From Anaeromyxobacter sp. RBG_16_69_14 (GTDB lineage Bacteria > Myxococcota > Myxococcia > Myxococcales > Anaeromyxobacteraceae), in NCBI GenBank assembly GCA_001768075.1, contig MEMX01000095.1, forward strand, positions 119,194-157,688: DNA of 38,495 nt, given 5' to 3'. Both the position numbers and the translations under genes were made by a program. The notes beneath the pieces are model-generated. The model searched no databases and was not told the DNA's origin. It saw only the letters and a program-made list of their open reading frames with translations. Positions 16,880 through 26,544 of the stretch are shown piece by piece. Positions within the stretch are counted from its first letter, which is position 1; each line of letters opens with the position of its first letter.

Positions 16880-18901
16880 GTGTCCGCGCTCCATCGCTCC
16901 ACCTGCCCGCATGACTGCCCCGACGCGTGTGGCCTCCTCGTCGAGGTGCAGGACGGTCGAGCGGTCGCCGTGCGCGGCGATCCCGACCACCCGTGGTCGA
17001 AGGGATCGCTCTGCCCCAAGGTGACGCGCTACCACGCGACGGTGCACGCGCCGTCGCGGCTCCTCACGCCGCTCCTGCGGGACGGGCCGAAGGGGTTGGG
17101 CGCGTTCCGCCGGGCGAGCTGGGACGAGGCCATCGAGGCCATCGCGGCACGCTGGAGGCTCATCCTGGGGGAGCACGGGGCGGAGGCGATCCTGCCGTAC
17201 TCGTACGCGGGCACCATGGGGCTCGTGCAGCGCAACGCCGGGCATGCCTTCTTCCATGCGCTCGGCGCCTCGCGGCTCGACCGGACCATCTGCTCGCCGG
17301 GGCAGGACGCGGGCTGGAAGGCGCTGATGGGTGACACGGTCGCCGTCGATCCCGAGGAGGCGAGCGAGAGCGATCTGGTGGTGCTGTGGGGCATCGACGC
17401 GGTGGCGACCAACATCCACTTCATCGCGCGCGCCAAGGCGGCGAGGGCGCGCGGAGGGCGCATCCTGCTCGTCGAGACCTACGCCACGCCCACCGCGGCG
17501 GTGGCGGATCGGGTCTTCCTGGTCCGGCCCGGATCGGACGGTGTCCTGGCGCTCGGTGTCATGCACGTCCTCGCGCGCGAGGGCTGGGTGGACCGAGCTT
17601 TCGTCGCGGCGCACGTGCAAGGTTACGAGGATCTGGCGCGCGAGGTGCTCCCGGAGTGGACGCCGGAACGGACCGCGGAGGCCACCGGGCTCACCCCGGC
17701 GGAGGTGATCGCGCTGGCGACCGAGCTGGGCCGCGCCCGCGCGCCGTTCCTGAGGGTGGGGAGCGGCCTCTCGCGGTACGGGAACGGCTCGATGAACGTG
17801 CGCGCCATCGTCTGCATCCCAGCCCTGCTCGGCGCCTGGGCCAAGCGAGGCGGCGGGGCTCTCTGCAGCACCTCGTCGAGCCAGGCCTTCGACACGTCGG
17901 TCGTCACGCGGGAGGACTTCCAGCCCCGCCCGACCCGGCTCGTCAACATGTGCCGGCTGGGCCATGCGCTCAACGAGCTCGACGGCCCGCGGGTCATGTC
18001 GCTGTACGTGTACAACTCGAACCCGGCCGCCGTGGCGCCGGACCAGAACGCGGTCCTGGAGGGCCTGGCGCGCGAGGACCTGTTCACGGTGGTGCACGAG
18101 CGCTTCCCGACCGACACGGCGCGCTTCGCCGACGTGGTGCTGCCCGCCACCTCGACGCTGGAGCACTCCGATCTCTTCCGGTCGTACGGCCAGTATGCCG
18201 TGCAGCGGACGCGCGCCGTGATCCCGCCCGTCGGCGAGGCGAGGCCGAACTGGGAGGTGTTCCAGCTCCTCGCGCGCACCATGGGCCTCGACCATCCCTT
18301 CTTCCGGCTCTCCGCCGACGACCTCGTCGATCTCTTGCTGGCGAAGCCGGCGCCACTTCGAGAGGGGCTCGACCGCGCCGCCCTCGAGCAGGGGAGGGCG
18401 GTGTCGCTCAGGCTACCCGAGGGCGCGAAGACACGTTTCCGCACGCCTTCGGGGAAGATCGAGATCCTGAACCCCCGGCTCCGGCATCCGCTGCCTCGGG
18501 CGCTTCCGACGCACGTCGAGGCCTCGCGCACGCAGTATCCGCTCCGGCTCCTCACCGCCCCGTCGCTGCACGGGCTCAACTCTTCCTTTCTGCAGGAGCG
18601 CGAGGATCTGCGGAAGAGGGCCGGGCCGATGGTCCTGAGAATGAGCCCGAGCGACGCGGCGGAGCGCGGGCTCGCCGACGGCGATCTGGTGCAGGCCTGG
18701 AACGAGCTCGGCGAGGTGGCCTTCACCCTCGAGGTGACGGGAAACGTCCCCGCGGGCGTCATTGTCGCGCCGGGCGTGCGCCGCCTGGATGACGCGCGCG
18801 GCCCTCGCACCGTGAATGCGCTCACCTCGCAGCGCCTCACCGACGAGGGTGCCGGAAGCACCTTCTACGACAACGCGGTGGACGTCCGACGGGCCCAATA
18901 G
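16880..18901 (+). CDS. Molybdopterin-dependent oxidoreductase with N-terminal [4Fe-4S] motif
   Basis: A 673-residue member of the DMSO-reductase superfamily. Cys9, Cys13, Cys17 and Cys45 (CPHDCPDAC ... SLCPK) form the N-terminal iron-sulfur site. The middle domains carry SDLVVLWGIDAVATN and VLPATSTLEHSD. The C-terminal molybdopterin dinucleotide-binding domain begins near residue 550 (LRLLTAPSLHGLNSSF) and includes GLADGDLVQAWNELGEV. Cys138 (TICSPGQDAG) lies where a molybdenum ligand is often found; this is a guess. There is no twin-arginine signal, so it is cytoplasmic. The substrate is unknown and no electron-transfer subunit is adjacent. The start is GTG at 16880; a nearby ATG at 16870 is out of frame. 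AGCAGGA lies about ten bases upstream. It is transcribed divergently from the antitoxin gene. Confidence 0.88.
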   Translation: MSALHRSTCPHDCPDACGLLVEVQDGRAVAVRGDPDHPWSKGSLCPKVTRYHATVHAPSRLLTPLLRDGPKGLGAFRRASWDEAIEAIAARWRLILGEHGAEAILPYSYAGTMGLVQRNAGHAFFHALGASRLDRTICSPGQDAGWKALMGDTVAVDPEEASESDLVVLWGIDAVATNIHFIARAKAARARGGRILLVETYATPTAAVADRVFLVRPGSDGVLALGVMHVLAREGWVDRAFVAAHVQGYEDLAREVLPEWTPERTAEATGLTPAEVIALATELGRARAPFLRVGSGLSRYGNGSMNVRAIVCIPALLGAWAKRGGGALCSTSSSQAFDTSVVTREDFQPRPTRLVNMCRLGHALNELDGPRVMSLYVYNSNPAAVAPDQNAVLEGLAREDLFTVVHERFPTDTARFADVVLPATSTLEHSDLFRSYGQYAVQRTRAVIPPVGEARPNWEVFQLLARTMGLDHPFFRLSADDLVDLLLAKPAPLREGLDRAALEQGRAVSLRLPEGAKTRFRTPSGKIEILNPRLRHPLPRALPTHVEASRTQYPLRLLTAPSLHGLNSSFLQEREDLRKRAGPMVLRMSPSDAAERGLADGDLVQAWNELGEVAFTLEVTGNVPAGVIVAPGVRRLDDARGPRTVNALTSQRLTDEGAGSTFYDNAVDVRRAQ

Positions 18902-19137
18902 GGGCGGAGAGATCGTCCCTCGCGCCGTTGTCAGCAGGCGCCGCATTCCCCAGACAAAATCATCGTGCGGTTTGGCGACGCACGCCTGCGGCACTCGGCT
19001 GACATCGGCGCGCGAATAGTGTAGGAGATCGTAGTCTGCCTGCTCGGCAACCGCCCGAGCGGACTCGCTTCTTTCAAGGTTTCGCCCGCTGCGGCTCACC
19101 GCCAGCGGAGCCCGTTCCTGACTCGAAGGAGACGACC

Positions 19138-21687
19138 GTGATCGACGCTTATCTGAAGCATGAGGCGGAGCGCAAGGCGCAGGGCATTCCCGCGAAGCCG
19201 CTCGACCCCGACCAGACTCGCGACCTGTGCAAGCTGCTCGAAGACCCGCCCGCAGGCAAGGAGGCGTTCCTCCTCGGCCTCCTCGAGAACCGGGTATCAC
19301 CTGGCGTGGATCCCGCCGCCGAGGTGAAGGCCTCGTTCCTGGCCGACGTATTGGCCGGCAAGCGCCGCTCGCCGCTCGTCGCCAAGAAGGACGCGGTGCG
19401 CATCCTCGGCACGATGATGGGCGGCTACAACGTCGAACCGCTCATCGGGGCGCTCTCCGTGCCCGACCTCGCCGACGAGGCCGCGCGCGCCCTCAGCTTC
19501 ACGACCCAGGTGTACGACAGCTTCGACAAGGTGGTCGAGCTCTCGAAGTCCAACGCGGCCGCCCGCAAGGTGCTCGAATCCTGGGCCAAGGCCGAGTGGT
19601 TCACCGCGCGGCCGGGCGTCCCATCCGAGGTGACCGTCAGGGTCTTCAAGGTCGACGGCGAGATCAACACCGACGACTTCTCGCCTGCCGGTGACGCCTC
19701 CACGCGCCCCGACATCCCCCTCCACGCGCTCGCCATGGGCAAGACGCGCTTCCCCAGCGGCCTCGCCACGATCGCCGAGTTCCGCGCGGCCGGGTCCCCG
19801 GTCGCCTTCGTGGGCGACGTGGTGGGCACCGGCTCCTCCCGCAAGAGCGCGTGCAACAGCGTGCTCTGGCACATCGGCGAGGACATCCCGTTCGTGCCGA
19901 ACAAGCGCCGCTATGGCCTCATCCTGGGCGGCGTCATCGCCCCCATCTTCTTCAACACGGCGCAGGACTCGGGCGCGCTGCCCGTCAAGACGGACGTCAC
20001 GAAGCTCAAGACGGGCGACGTCGTCGTCATCGACACCAAGAAGGGCGAGGTCCGGACCGAGGCCGGCGAGGTGCTGTCCACCTTCAAGCTCGCTCCCAAC
20101 ACGCTCGCCGACGAGTACCGCGCCGGCGGGCGCATCCCGCTCTTCATCGGCCGCGCGCTCACCGACCGCGCGCGCAAGGCGCTCGGCCTGCCGCCCACGG
20201 ATCTCTTCACCCTGCCGGTGAATCCGAAGCCGAAGCAGGGCCAGGGCTACTCGCTGGCTCAGAAGATGGTGGGTCGCGCCTGCGGCATGCCGGGCGTTCT
20301 CCCGGGCACCGCCTGCAATCCGAAGATGACCACCGTCGGCTCGCAAGACACGACCGGCCCGATGACGTCGGACGAGCTGAAGGAGCTCGCCTGCCTGAAG
20401 TTCACCGCGCCCATGTTCATGCAGTCGTTCTGCCACACGGCGGCCTACCCCAAGCCCGCCGACGTCAAGATGCACAAGACGCTCCCCGCCTTCATTCAAG
20501 AGCGCGGCGGCGTAGCGCTCAAGCCCGGGGACGGCGTCATCCACTCCTGGCTCAACCGGCTCCTCCTGCCCGACACGGTCGGCACCGGCGGCGACAGTCA
20601 CACCCGGTTCCCCATCGGCATCAGCTTCCCGGCCGGCTCGGGCCTCGTCGCCTTCGCGGGGGCGGCCGGGTTCATGCCGCTCGACATGCCGGAGAGCGTC
20701 CTGGTGCGCTTCAAGGGCAAGCTCCGGCCCGGGATCACCCTCCGTGACGCGGTGAACGCCATCCCGTACTGGGCCATCAAGCAGGGACTCCTTACGGTGC
20801 CCAAGAAGAACAAGAAGAACATCTTCAACGGCCGGATCCTCGAGATGGAGGGTCTCCCTGGCCTCACCGTGGAGCAGGGCTTCGAGCTCACCGACGCCGG
20901 TGCTGAGCGCAGCGCCGGCGCCGCCTGCGTCGATCTCTCGGTGGAGAGCGTGGCAACCTACCTGCGCTCCAACACCGCGCTCATGGGGAAGATGATCGCG
21001 GACGGCTACGGGCACCGGGCCACGCTCGAGAAGCGCATCGCCGACGTGGAGGCGTGGCTGGCCAAGCCCGAGATGTTGCGCGCCGACAAGAATGCGGAGT
21101 ACGCGGCGGTGATCGAGATCGACCTCTCGGAGATCGAGGAGCCGATCCTGGCCTGCCCGAACGACCCGGACGACGTGAAGCTCCTGTCGGAGGTGGCGAA
21201 CACCCCGATCAACGACGTGTTCCTGGGCTCGTGCATGACGAACATCGGCCACTTCCGCGCCGCGGGCGAGATCTGGAAGGGGCAGAAGTTCAACCCGGCC
21301 GTGCGCACCTGGATCTGCCCGCCCACGCGGATGGACCAGCAGGAGCTGAAGGACGAGGCCTACTTCTCCGTCTACAGCGCCATCGGGGCCCGCATCGAGA
21401 TCGCGGGCTGCTCGCTGTGCATGGGCAACCAGGCGCGCGTGCCGGACGGTGTGAACGTCTACTCCACCTCCACGCGCAACTTCGACGATCGCATGGGGAA
21501 CGGGGCCAAGGTCTTCCTGGGCTCGGCGGAGCTGGGAGCGGTCGCCGCGATCCTCGGCCGCCTGCCCACGCCCGCGGAGTACTTCGCCCAGTATCAGGAG
21601 AAGATCGCGCCGCGGGCGAACCAGGTGTACCGCTACCTCCAGTTCGACGAGCTGGCGGAGTACAAGGGGTTGCGCACCGTCGCCTGA
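19138..21687 (+). CDS. acnB: Aconitate hydratase B
   Basis: An 849-residue AcnB; the Escherichia coli enzyme has about 865. It interconverts citrate and isocitrate in the TCA cycle and may also take 2-methylisocitrate. The N-terminal HEAT-like domain (about 1-155), the swivel domain containing [15 protein letters not shown], and the catalytic domains are in the AcnB order. The [4Fe-4S] ligands are Cys699 ([11 protein letters not shown]), Cys758 and Cys761 ([10 protein letters not shown]); their spacing of 59 and 3 equals that of E. coli Cys710, 769 and 772. The start is GTG at 19138 with AAGGAG seven bases upstream. The 236 bases before it contain no gene. A strong hairpin lies 12 bases after the stop. 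The identification is secure. Confidence 0.97.
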   Translation: MIDAYLKHEAERKAQGIPAKPLDPDQTRDLCKLLEDPPAGKEAFLLGLLENRVSPGVDPAAEVKASFLADVLAGKRRSPLVAKKDAVRILGTMMGGYNVEPLIGALSVPDLADEAARALSFTTQVYDSFDKVVELSKSNAAARKVLESWAKAEWFTARPGVPSEVTVRVFKVDGEINTDDFSPAGDASTRPDIPLHALAMGKTRFPSGLATIAEFRAAGSPVAFVGDVVGTGSSRKSACNSVLWHIGEDIPFVPNKRRYGLILGGVIAPIFFNTAQDSGALPVKTDVTKLKTGDVVVIDTKKGEVRTEAGEVLSTFKLAPNTLADEYRAGGRIPLFIGRALTDRARKALGLPPTDLFTLPVNPKPKQGQGYSLAQKMVGRACGMPGVLPGTACNPKMTTVGSQDTTGPMTSDELKELACLKFTAPMFMQSFCHTAAYPKPADVKMHKTLPAFIQERGGVALKPGDGVIHSWLNRLLLPDTVGTGGDSHTRFPIGISFPAGSGLVAFAGAAGFMPLDMPESVLVRFKGKLRPGITLRDAVNAIPYWAIKQGLLTVPKKNKKNIFNGRILEMEGLPGLTVEQGFELTDAGAERSAGAACVDLSVESVATYLRSNTALMGKMIADGYGHRATLEKRIADVEAWLAKPEMLRADKNAEYAAVIEIDLSEIEEPILACPNDPDDVKLLSEVANTPINDVFLGSCMTNIGHFRAAGEIWKGQKFNPAVRTWICPPTRMDQQELKDEAYFSVYSAIGARIEIAGCSLCMGNQARVPDGVNVYSTSTRNFDDRMGNGAKVFLGSAELGAVAAILGRLPTPAEYFAQYQEKIAPRANQVYRYLQFDELAEYKGLRTVA

Positions 21688-21699
21688 TGACGCTCCCGG

Positions 21700-21733
21700 T
21701 CGCCCTCGCCGCCGGCCCCGGCGGCGAGGGCGA
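21700..21733 (+). terminator. Hairpin after acnB
   Basis: A 14-base perfect stem (TCGCCCTCGCCGCC with its reverse complement) and a six-base loop, 12 bases after the acnB stop. It lacks a T-run, which is common in GC-rich genomes. Confidence 0.7.
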
Positions 21734-21927
21734 TACGGGACGTGGGTGGTCCAGCACGCGCGCCGAGCGTGCGCCGCGCCGCACTGCGCGAGCGCAGACG
21801 CGATGCGCTGCTCGCACCTCGCACGGTCGCGTGGGCGGCGGCGCTTCGGCCGACCTGCTGGAGCTCACGGCGGCGCGGGCCTACGACCTGGAGCCCGTGA
21901 CCCTGCGGGCGATCCATCGGCGAGATG

Positions 21928-22668
21928 CTATTGCGCGGCGCGGACCGTGATCGTGAGGTCCTCGTCGGCGGGGTCTACGTCTCCGTCGTCGAACCGGAGC
22001 ACCCACGGCGGGCCACCGCTTTCCGCGACCACGAGCGACGGCGGAATGACCTGGTGCAAGGCTCCGGAGAGCACTTGCAGGCTGATGGGCGTTCCGGCCG
22101 GGAACGGGTTACCGCTGTTGGTGATGGTGAATTTCGTGCCGAGCTCGGGCGCGTAACACCCGTCGGTGAAGAGCGTCACCTGCACCGGCTGGACGAGGAT
22201 CAGCGTGTTCCCCGTGGCGTTGCACTCGCGGGACGTGAGCTCGATCTCGATCTTGGCCGGATCCTGGAGCGTCAACGCGCAGTCGACGCCGCCGGGGTCC
22301 TGCGCTCTGTGGCACTGTGCCGGCGGCGAGACCTGGAACGTCTTCGACGCGACCGCCTGAGCGCCGTCGTCGTCCTTCACCGTGAGCTCGACCGTGTACT
22401 GGCTGAGGGCACTCGCGGTGTAACCGTGCGACGGGTTCGTGTCGGTCGACGTTGCACCGTCGCCGAAGCTCCAGGCACGCGACGTGATGTTCCCGTCCGG
22501 GTCGGTGCTCTGATCTTCGAACGTGCAGGTGAGCGAGCTGCAGGCCACGGCGAAGGTGGCGGTAGGAACCTCGTTCGTCTTGTTGCTGCTGCTTGTGTTG
22601 CTATTGCCTCCGCAGGCCCCTGTTCCGACGGCGAGAACCAGGAGTGCGACCAGGTGAGATACTTTCAT
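21928..22668 (-). CDS. PKD-domain lipoprotein
   Basis: The protein has 246 residues. The signal MKVSHLVALLVLAVGTGACGG has a lipobox ending at Cys19. After an Asn/Ser-rich linker, residues 33-115 form a PKD domain (FEDQSTDPDGNITSRAWSFGDG, then YTVELTVKDDDGAQAVASKTF). The remaining ~130 residues are a strand-rich region with paired cysteines of unknown fold. PKD domains are extracellular beta-sandwich spacers or binding modules. The start is ATG at 22668, with no competing start. It converges with acnB across the hairpin at 21700-21733 and is divergent from the Nudix gene. The function is unknown. Confidence 0.85.
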   Translation of the reverse strand: MKVSHLVALLVLAVGTGACGGNSNTSSSNKTNEVPTATFAVACSSLTCTFEDQSTDPDGNITSRAWSFGDGATSTDTNPSHGYTASALSQYTVELTVKDDDGAQAVASKTFQVSPPAQCHRAQDPGGVDCALTLQDPAKIEIELTSRECNATGNTLILVQPVQVTLFTDGCYAPELGTKFTITNSGNPFPAGTPISLQVLSGALHQVIPPSLVVAESGGPPWVLRFDDGDVDPADEDLTITVRAAQ

Positions 22669-23298
22669 GCAGATGCTCTTTCGATCCAGCGATGCGCGAG
22701 CACGCTCGCAGAGCCGGCCCTCGGCCGGAGCAGGGCCCTTGTGAGTGCTGCCCGGAGCCTCTCACACCTCGAGGGGGCCCGGTATGGGGTGTTTGTGGGA
22801 CATGCAAATCCATGTCGCGGCGACCTCGCGTAAGGGGCCGTCCCCGCCCATGCACGGCGGGATTTACGGCAAAGGACCCACGCTCTACCTGAAGGCCGCT
22901 GAAGCGGACCGGTGCGTGCACTCCTGGCACAGCATTTCTCGGGAGGACTTTCAGTCGAGAGCAGGGCGGCGGCGGCGCAACCCAAGGCTCGACGGCCCGC
23001 GGTTCTGCCCCGGTTGCGCACCGTGGCCTGACGCGGTGCGCAGCGGCCACCTCACGACGGTCGTTGCCTCTCCGGCTGCTGGTCTCTAGCTTTTGGTCGA
23101 GGGGGTAAGCGATCCCGAGGGACCGGTGGAGCGGGCCTACGGGCGGAACCGGGACATCGTGGGAAGGTTGCCCGGGACCGCTCTTCCCACTATTCGGGTC
23201 GGGGACCATTCCTCGGAGTGGCCCCCGGCCACCGGTGGCAGGAGCATGAGCCGCCGGTGAATGGCGCGCGCGCGCGGTTCAGGTGTTATTCATCGGCG
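22669..23298. other. 630-base gap without a supported gene
   Basis: No frame on either strand reads like a protein; the 202-residue minus-strand frame across it is arginine- and proline-rich noise. Visible structure: an inverted repeat at 23015-23042 (TGCGCACCG, ten-base loop, CGGTGCGCA) and a 12-base palindrome at 23228-23239. The right half has a non-coding look and could be a decayed mobile or RNA element, but I cannot identify it. Confidence 0.4.
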
Positions 23299-24042
23299 AT
23301 GACGCGCATCGCCGAGATCGAGATCATCGAGGACCGCACCACTGCCTCTCGCTGTGACGAGGGGTTCCTGCGCCTGAAGCGACTCCGCGCGCGCAATCGG
23401 CGCACCGATGGCTCGGAGTCTACCGAGTATCCCATCGACCTCATCGACCGACCCACGCTCGACGCGGTCGCGGTGTGCCTGTGGGCGCGCGGCCCGAGGG
23501 GGGTCGAGGTGCTGACGCGTGGCGGGCTGCGGCCGGCAGCCTACTTCCGCCGCGGCAAGGTGACGGTGTTGCCGGAGCGCGAATACCTGTTAGTCGAGGA
23601 GTTGGTGGCGGGCGTGCTCGAGCCGGGTGAGCTGGGATTCGACGCGCTGCGCCGGCGGGGGGCTGACGAGGTGCGGGAGGAAGCGGGCCTGGAGGTGGAT
23701 CCGGGGCAGCTCGACCCTCTTGGCGCGCCTTTCTTCATGCTCCCGGGGATCGCCTCCGAGAAGATCCACCTCCTCGCCGGAGAGGTGCCACGCGGCTCGG
23801 GGCCGGCGGCGTGGCCCGCGCCCGAGACCGGGGACGGCTCGCCGCTCGAGGAAGGCGCAGAGCTGCGCTGGCGTCCGCTCGCCGAGGCCGTCGAGGCCTG
23901 TGAGCGAGGCGAGATCGAGGACGCCAAGACCGAGATCGCGCTGCGACGGCTGGCGGCGCGCCTGGGCGAGCGGCTTCGCCGCGCCACCAGTGAGGACGAG
24001 CCCTCGTCCGACCGGTCCGGCGCTCGGAGGGGGATCCCATGA
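23299..24042 (+). CDS. Nudix hydrolase, ADP-ribose-pyrophosphatase-like, with unusual Nudix box
   Basis: The protein has 247 residues. Strand-rich N-terminus, then VEELVAGVLEPGE (residues 99-111), the usual opening of an ADP-ribose-type Nudix box, with Gly105 and Glu111 in the G-x5-E spacing. The second half is DEVREEAGL at 123-131 instead of REUxEExGU: the arginine is replaced by Asp123 and the spacing from Glu111 is four residues longer than normal. Glu127 and Glu128, the metal-binding pair, remain. It probably still binds a divalent ion and a nucleoside diphosphate, but activity cannot be assumed. ATG at 23299 is preferred to an upstream GTG at 23218 because the leader reads as noise. The stop overlaps the aspartase start (ATGA). 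Confidence 0.78.
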   Translation: MTRIAEIEIIEDRTTASRCDEGFLRLKRLRARNRRTDGSESTEYPIDLIDRPTLDAVAVCLWARGPRGVEVLTRGGLRPAAYFRRGKVTVLPEREYLLVEELVAGVLEPGELGFDALRRRGADEVREEAGLEVDPGQLDPLGAPFFMLPGIASEKIHLLAGEVPRGSGPAAWPAPETGDGSPLEEGAELRWRPLAEAVEACERGEIEDAKTEIALRRLAARLGERLRRATSEDEPSSDRSGARRGIP

Positions 24043-25460
24043 AAGCGAGACGCGTCGTCAGGCCCTCGGGGCCCACCCGCCACGAGCGCGACACCATGGG
24101 CGAGATGGTGGTTCCAGCGGACGCTCTGTACGGCGCGCAGACAGCGCGCGCGGTCGAGAACTTCCCCATTTCGGGGCTCCGCGCGCACCCGTCGTTCATC
24201 GACGCCACGGTGAGGGTGAAGCTGGCCGCTGCGCGCGTGAACGGCCGGCTCAGGCTCTTGCCCGCCGGGAAGGCGAAGGCCATCGAGCGCGCGGCGCGCG
24301 AGGTGCTTGATGGGCGCTGGCGCGATCAGTTCGTGGTGGACGTCTATCAGGCGGGCGCCGGCACCTCGCACAATATGAACGTGAACGAGGTCCTCGCGAA
24401 CCGCGCCTGCGAGCTCCTCGGCGGGCGCCGCGGTGACAAGGACCTCGTCGATCCCAACGACCACGTGAACATGGCGCAGTCCACCAACGACGTCGTCCCT
24501 ACGGCGATGCGCCTCGCCGCCCTCGACCTGGCGCCGGCCGCGGTGGACGCGCTGCGCGGCCTCGCGGAGACGTTCGAGGCGAAGGCGAGCGAGTGGGAGG
24601 AGATCGTCAAGTCGGGCCGCACGCACCTCATGGACGCGACGCCGATCCGACTCGGACAGGAGATCTCGGGCTGGGCCGCGGCGCTTCGGTCGGCGGCCGT
24701 GCGCATCCTCAATGCGCTCCCGGAGATGGGGGCGATCGGGATCGGCGGCACGGCAGTCGGGACGGGCCTCAACGCCGACCCGCGGTACCCGAAGCTCATG
24801 GTCGAGGAACTGTCGCGCCTCGTCGGCGCGCCGCTCGTGCTGGCGCCGAACCCGTTCTTCGCCATGCAGTCGCTGGCGCCCTTCGCTGGGCTGTCCGGGA
24901 CCCTGCGCACGGCGGCGCTGGAGCTGCTCCGCATCGGAGGCGACGTCCGCCTGCTCGGCTCGGGTCCGAACTGCGGGCTGGGCGAGCTGAAGCTGCCACC
25001 GGTCCAGCCCGGTTCGTCGATCATGCCGGGGAAGGTGAATCCCTCCATGGCGGAGATGGTCGCCATGGTCAGCTACCAGGTGATCGGCCTCGACGCCGCC
25101 ATCGCCGCAGCCTCCTCGGGCGGACAGCTCGAGCTGAACGTGATGATGCCGCTGGTCGCGTTCGACCTCTGCCACGCGCTCACCATCCTGGCCAACGCCG
25201 TACGCGTCTTCGACGAGCGCTGCGCGCGGGGCCTGGAGGCGGACGAGGCGCGCTGCCGGCACTACGCCGAACGCACGGTCAGCCTCGCCACGGCGCTCGC
25301 GCCGCGCGTCGGCTACGCGGCCGCAGCCACGATCGTGAAGGAGTCGATGCGCAGCGGGCGGTCGATCCTGGAGCTGGCTGCGGAGAAGGGAGGCCTCGGG
25401 GCCGCCGAGGCGCGCCGCGCTCTGGACCCCGCCAGGATGACGCGCCCCGGGCGCGCTTGA
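24039..25460 (+). CDS. aspA: Aspartate ammonia-lyase (class II fumarase superfamily)
   Basis: A 473-residue enzyme that converts aspartate to fumarate and ammonia. The superfamily loop GSSIMPGKVNP is at 325-335, with catalytic Ser326. QAGAGTSHNMNVNEVLANRA and DPNDHVNMAQSTND are the aspartase forms of segments that read GSGTQ and QSSND in fumarase C, so aspartase is favoured. SGRTHLMDATP is the usual third conserved region. Fumarase C remains the main alternative. The ATG overlaps the Nudix stop by four bases, so translation is coupled. The 3' end converges with nhaR over a 78-base gap that shows no gene. Confidence 0.88.
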   Translation: MKARRVVRPSGPTRHERDTMGEMVVPADALYGAQTARAVENFPISGLRAHPSFIDATVRVKLAAARVNGRLRLLPAGKAKAIERAAREVLDGRWRDQFVVDVYQAGAGTSHNMNVNEVLANRACELLGGRRGDKDLVDPNDHVNMAQSTNDVVPTAMRLAALDLAPAAVDALRGLAETFEAKASEWEEIVKSGRTHLMDATPIRLGQEISGWAAALRSAAVRILNALPEMGAIGIGGTAVGTGLNADPRYPKLMVEELSRLVGAPLVLAPNPFFAMQSLAPFAGLSGTLRTAALELLRIGGDVRLLGSGPNCGLGELKLPPVQPGSSIMPGKVNPSMAEMVAMVSYQVIGLDAAIAAASSGGQLELNVMMPLVAFDLCHALTILANAVRVFDERCARGLEADEARCRHYAERTVSLATALAPRVGYAAAATIVKESMRSGRSILELAAEKGGLGAAEARRALDPARMTRPGRA

Positions 25461-25538
25461 ATGCAGTGTCGAGGTCCACCAGGAAACGCGGTCTCCCCGA
25501 AGAAAGCGCTCGCGCGCGGGTCGATCCAAGCCCAGCGA

Positions 25539-26438
25539 CTATCCGAAGATCTTCTCCCGCGCCTCCTGGCTGATGGCGACCACGGTGGGGTGCTTGAGCT
25601 TGCGTTCGACCGAGATCGCGTAGAAGCGCTCGCGCACCTCTTCGAGCCTGCCGACCAGCCGGACCCGGTACTGGCCCCGGACTTCGTCCACGATGACCGA
25701 TGGAGCCGGGAAGATGCCGAGCCCCGTCTGACCAAACTCCTTGAGGAGGGCGCTGTCCTCGAACTCGCCGACCACGCGCGGACGGATGTCGTGGGTCGTG
25801 AACCACTGATCGAGGGACCGCCGGAGCGCCGTGTTCTCGGTTGGCAGAAGGAGCGGCGCGCCGTCCAGGGATCTGGGGAAGCCCCGTCGATGGGTCGCCG
25901 CGAGCTTCGGAGCGGCGAGGAAGACGACGTCGCACTCCCCGAGGAGGTGGTTGAACGCTCGGACTCGCAGTGACGGACTGACGGGCGCGTCCGCCAGGAC
26001 GATGTCGAGCTCGTGCACGGCGAGCTCGGCGAGCAGCCGATCGGGCTTGTCCTCGCGGCACACCAGGTGAACAGGTTCGGACACCTTGAGCGCGGGCTCG
26101 AGGAGACGCCGCGCGATCAGCTTCGGCACGACGTCGGCGACGCCCACCACGAGGGTCAGCGGCCTGCCGACCGGCGCGCCCTTGAGGGTGTCCTGAAGCT
26201 CCCGGCCGAGAGCGAAGATCTCTTCAGCGTAGCGAAAGACGACGCGGCCGATCTCGGTGAGCTCGAGGTTCCGTCCCTTCCGGGCGAACAGCTTCTCGCC
26301 GAGGACCTCCTCGAGGCGGTGGATCTGACCGCTGATGGTCGGCTGCGCCAGCCGCAGCTCCCTGGTCGCTCGCGCGATGCTCCCCTCCTTCGCGACGACC
26401 CAGAAGTAGAGCAGGTGGTGGTAGTTGAGCCATTCCAT
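25539..26438 (-). CDS. nhaR: LysR-family regulator, NhaR type
   Basis: The protein has 299 residues. The N-terminus begins MEWLNYHHLLYFWVVAKEGS, the hallmark of NhaR, followed by the winged helix-turn-helix (ATRELRLAQPTISGQIHRLE). An inducer-binding domain follows from about 90. NhaR activates the Na+/H+ antiporter gene nhaA in Escherichia coli in response to sodium. Here nhaA is absent and a TerC-family gene lies divergently 106 bases away, with a LysR-type palindrome between them, so that gene is the likely target. The start is ATG at 26438, where the family signature begins. It converges with aspA. Confidence 0.88.
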   Translation of the reverse strand: MEWLNYHHLLYFWVVAKEGSIARATRELRLAQPTISGQIHRLEEVLGEKLFARKGRNLELTEIGRVVFRYAEEIFALGRELQDTLKGAPVGRPLTLVVGVADVVPKLIARRLLEPALKVSEPVHLVCREDKPDRLLAELAVHELDIVLADAPVSPSLRVRAFNHLLGECDVVFLAAPKLAATHRRGFPRSLDGAPLLLPTENTALRRSLDQWFTTHDIRPRVVGEFEDSALLKEFGQTGLGIFPAPSVIVDEVRGQYRVRLVGRLEEVRERFYAISVERKLKHPTVVAISQEAREKIFG

Positions 26439-26452
26439 GTCGTCAGGTCACA

Positions 26453-26469
26453 CATCGATTTTAACGATG
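26453..26469. promoter_or_regulatory. LysR-type operator candidate between nhaR and the TerC gene
   Basis: CATCG, seven A/T-rich bases, CGATG: a perfect five-base inverted repeat containing the T-N11-A pattern (T26455, A26467) expected of a LysR box. It lies 15 bases upstream of the nhaR start codon in the divergent intergenic region, fitting autoregulation and control of the TerC gene. Confidence 0.55.
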
Positions 26470-26544
26470 CTTTACAACCGAACTTCCTATTTGTCGATGG
26501 GTCAGTCACGACGCAAGATCACCTCCCTGGACGAGGAGTTGACC

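Noticed and set aside
16880-18901. Exported twin-arginine molybdoenzyme
   Set aside because: No twin-arginine signal precedes the first iron-sulfur cysteine, so a cytoplasmic location is favoured.
19297-21252. 651-codon minus-strand frame
   Set aside because: It is an antisense shadow of acnB, whose iron-sulfur ligands and length are unambiguous.
22601-23209. 202-codon minus-strand frame in the intergenic gap
   Set aside because: It overlaps the signal peptide region of the PKD lipoprotein gene and reads as Arg/Pro-rich noise.
24039-25460. Fumarase C
   Set aside because: The GAGTS and NDHVNMAQSTND segments are the aspartase forms; fumarase C would read GSGTQ and QSSND. It is kept as an alternative in the entry.
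23541-25529. 662-codon minus-strand frame
   Set aside because: It is an antisense shadow of the Nudix and aspA genes.
26439-26544. Manganese (yybP-ykoY) riboswitch before the TerC-family gene
   Set aside because: The leader is too short and lacks the characteristic paired loops; only the LysR-type palindrome is visible.
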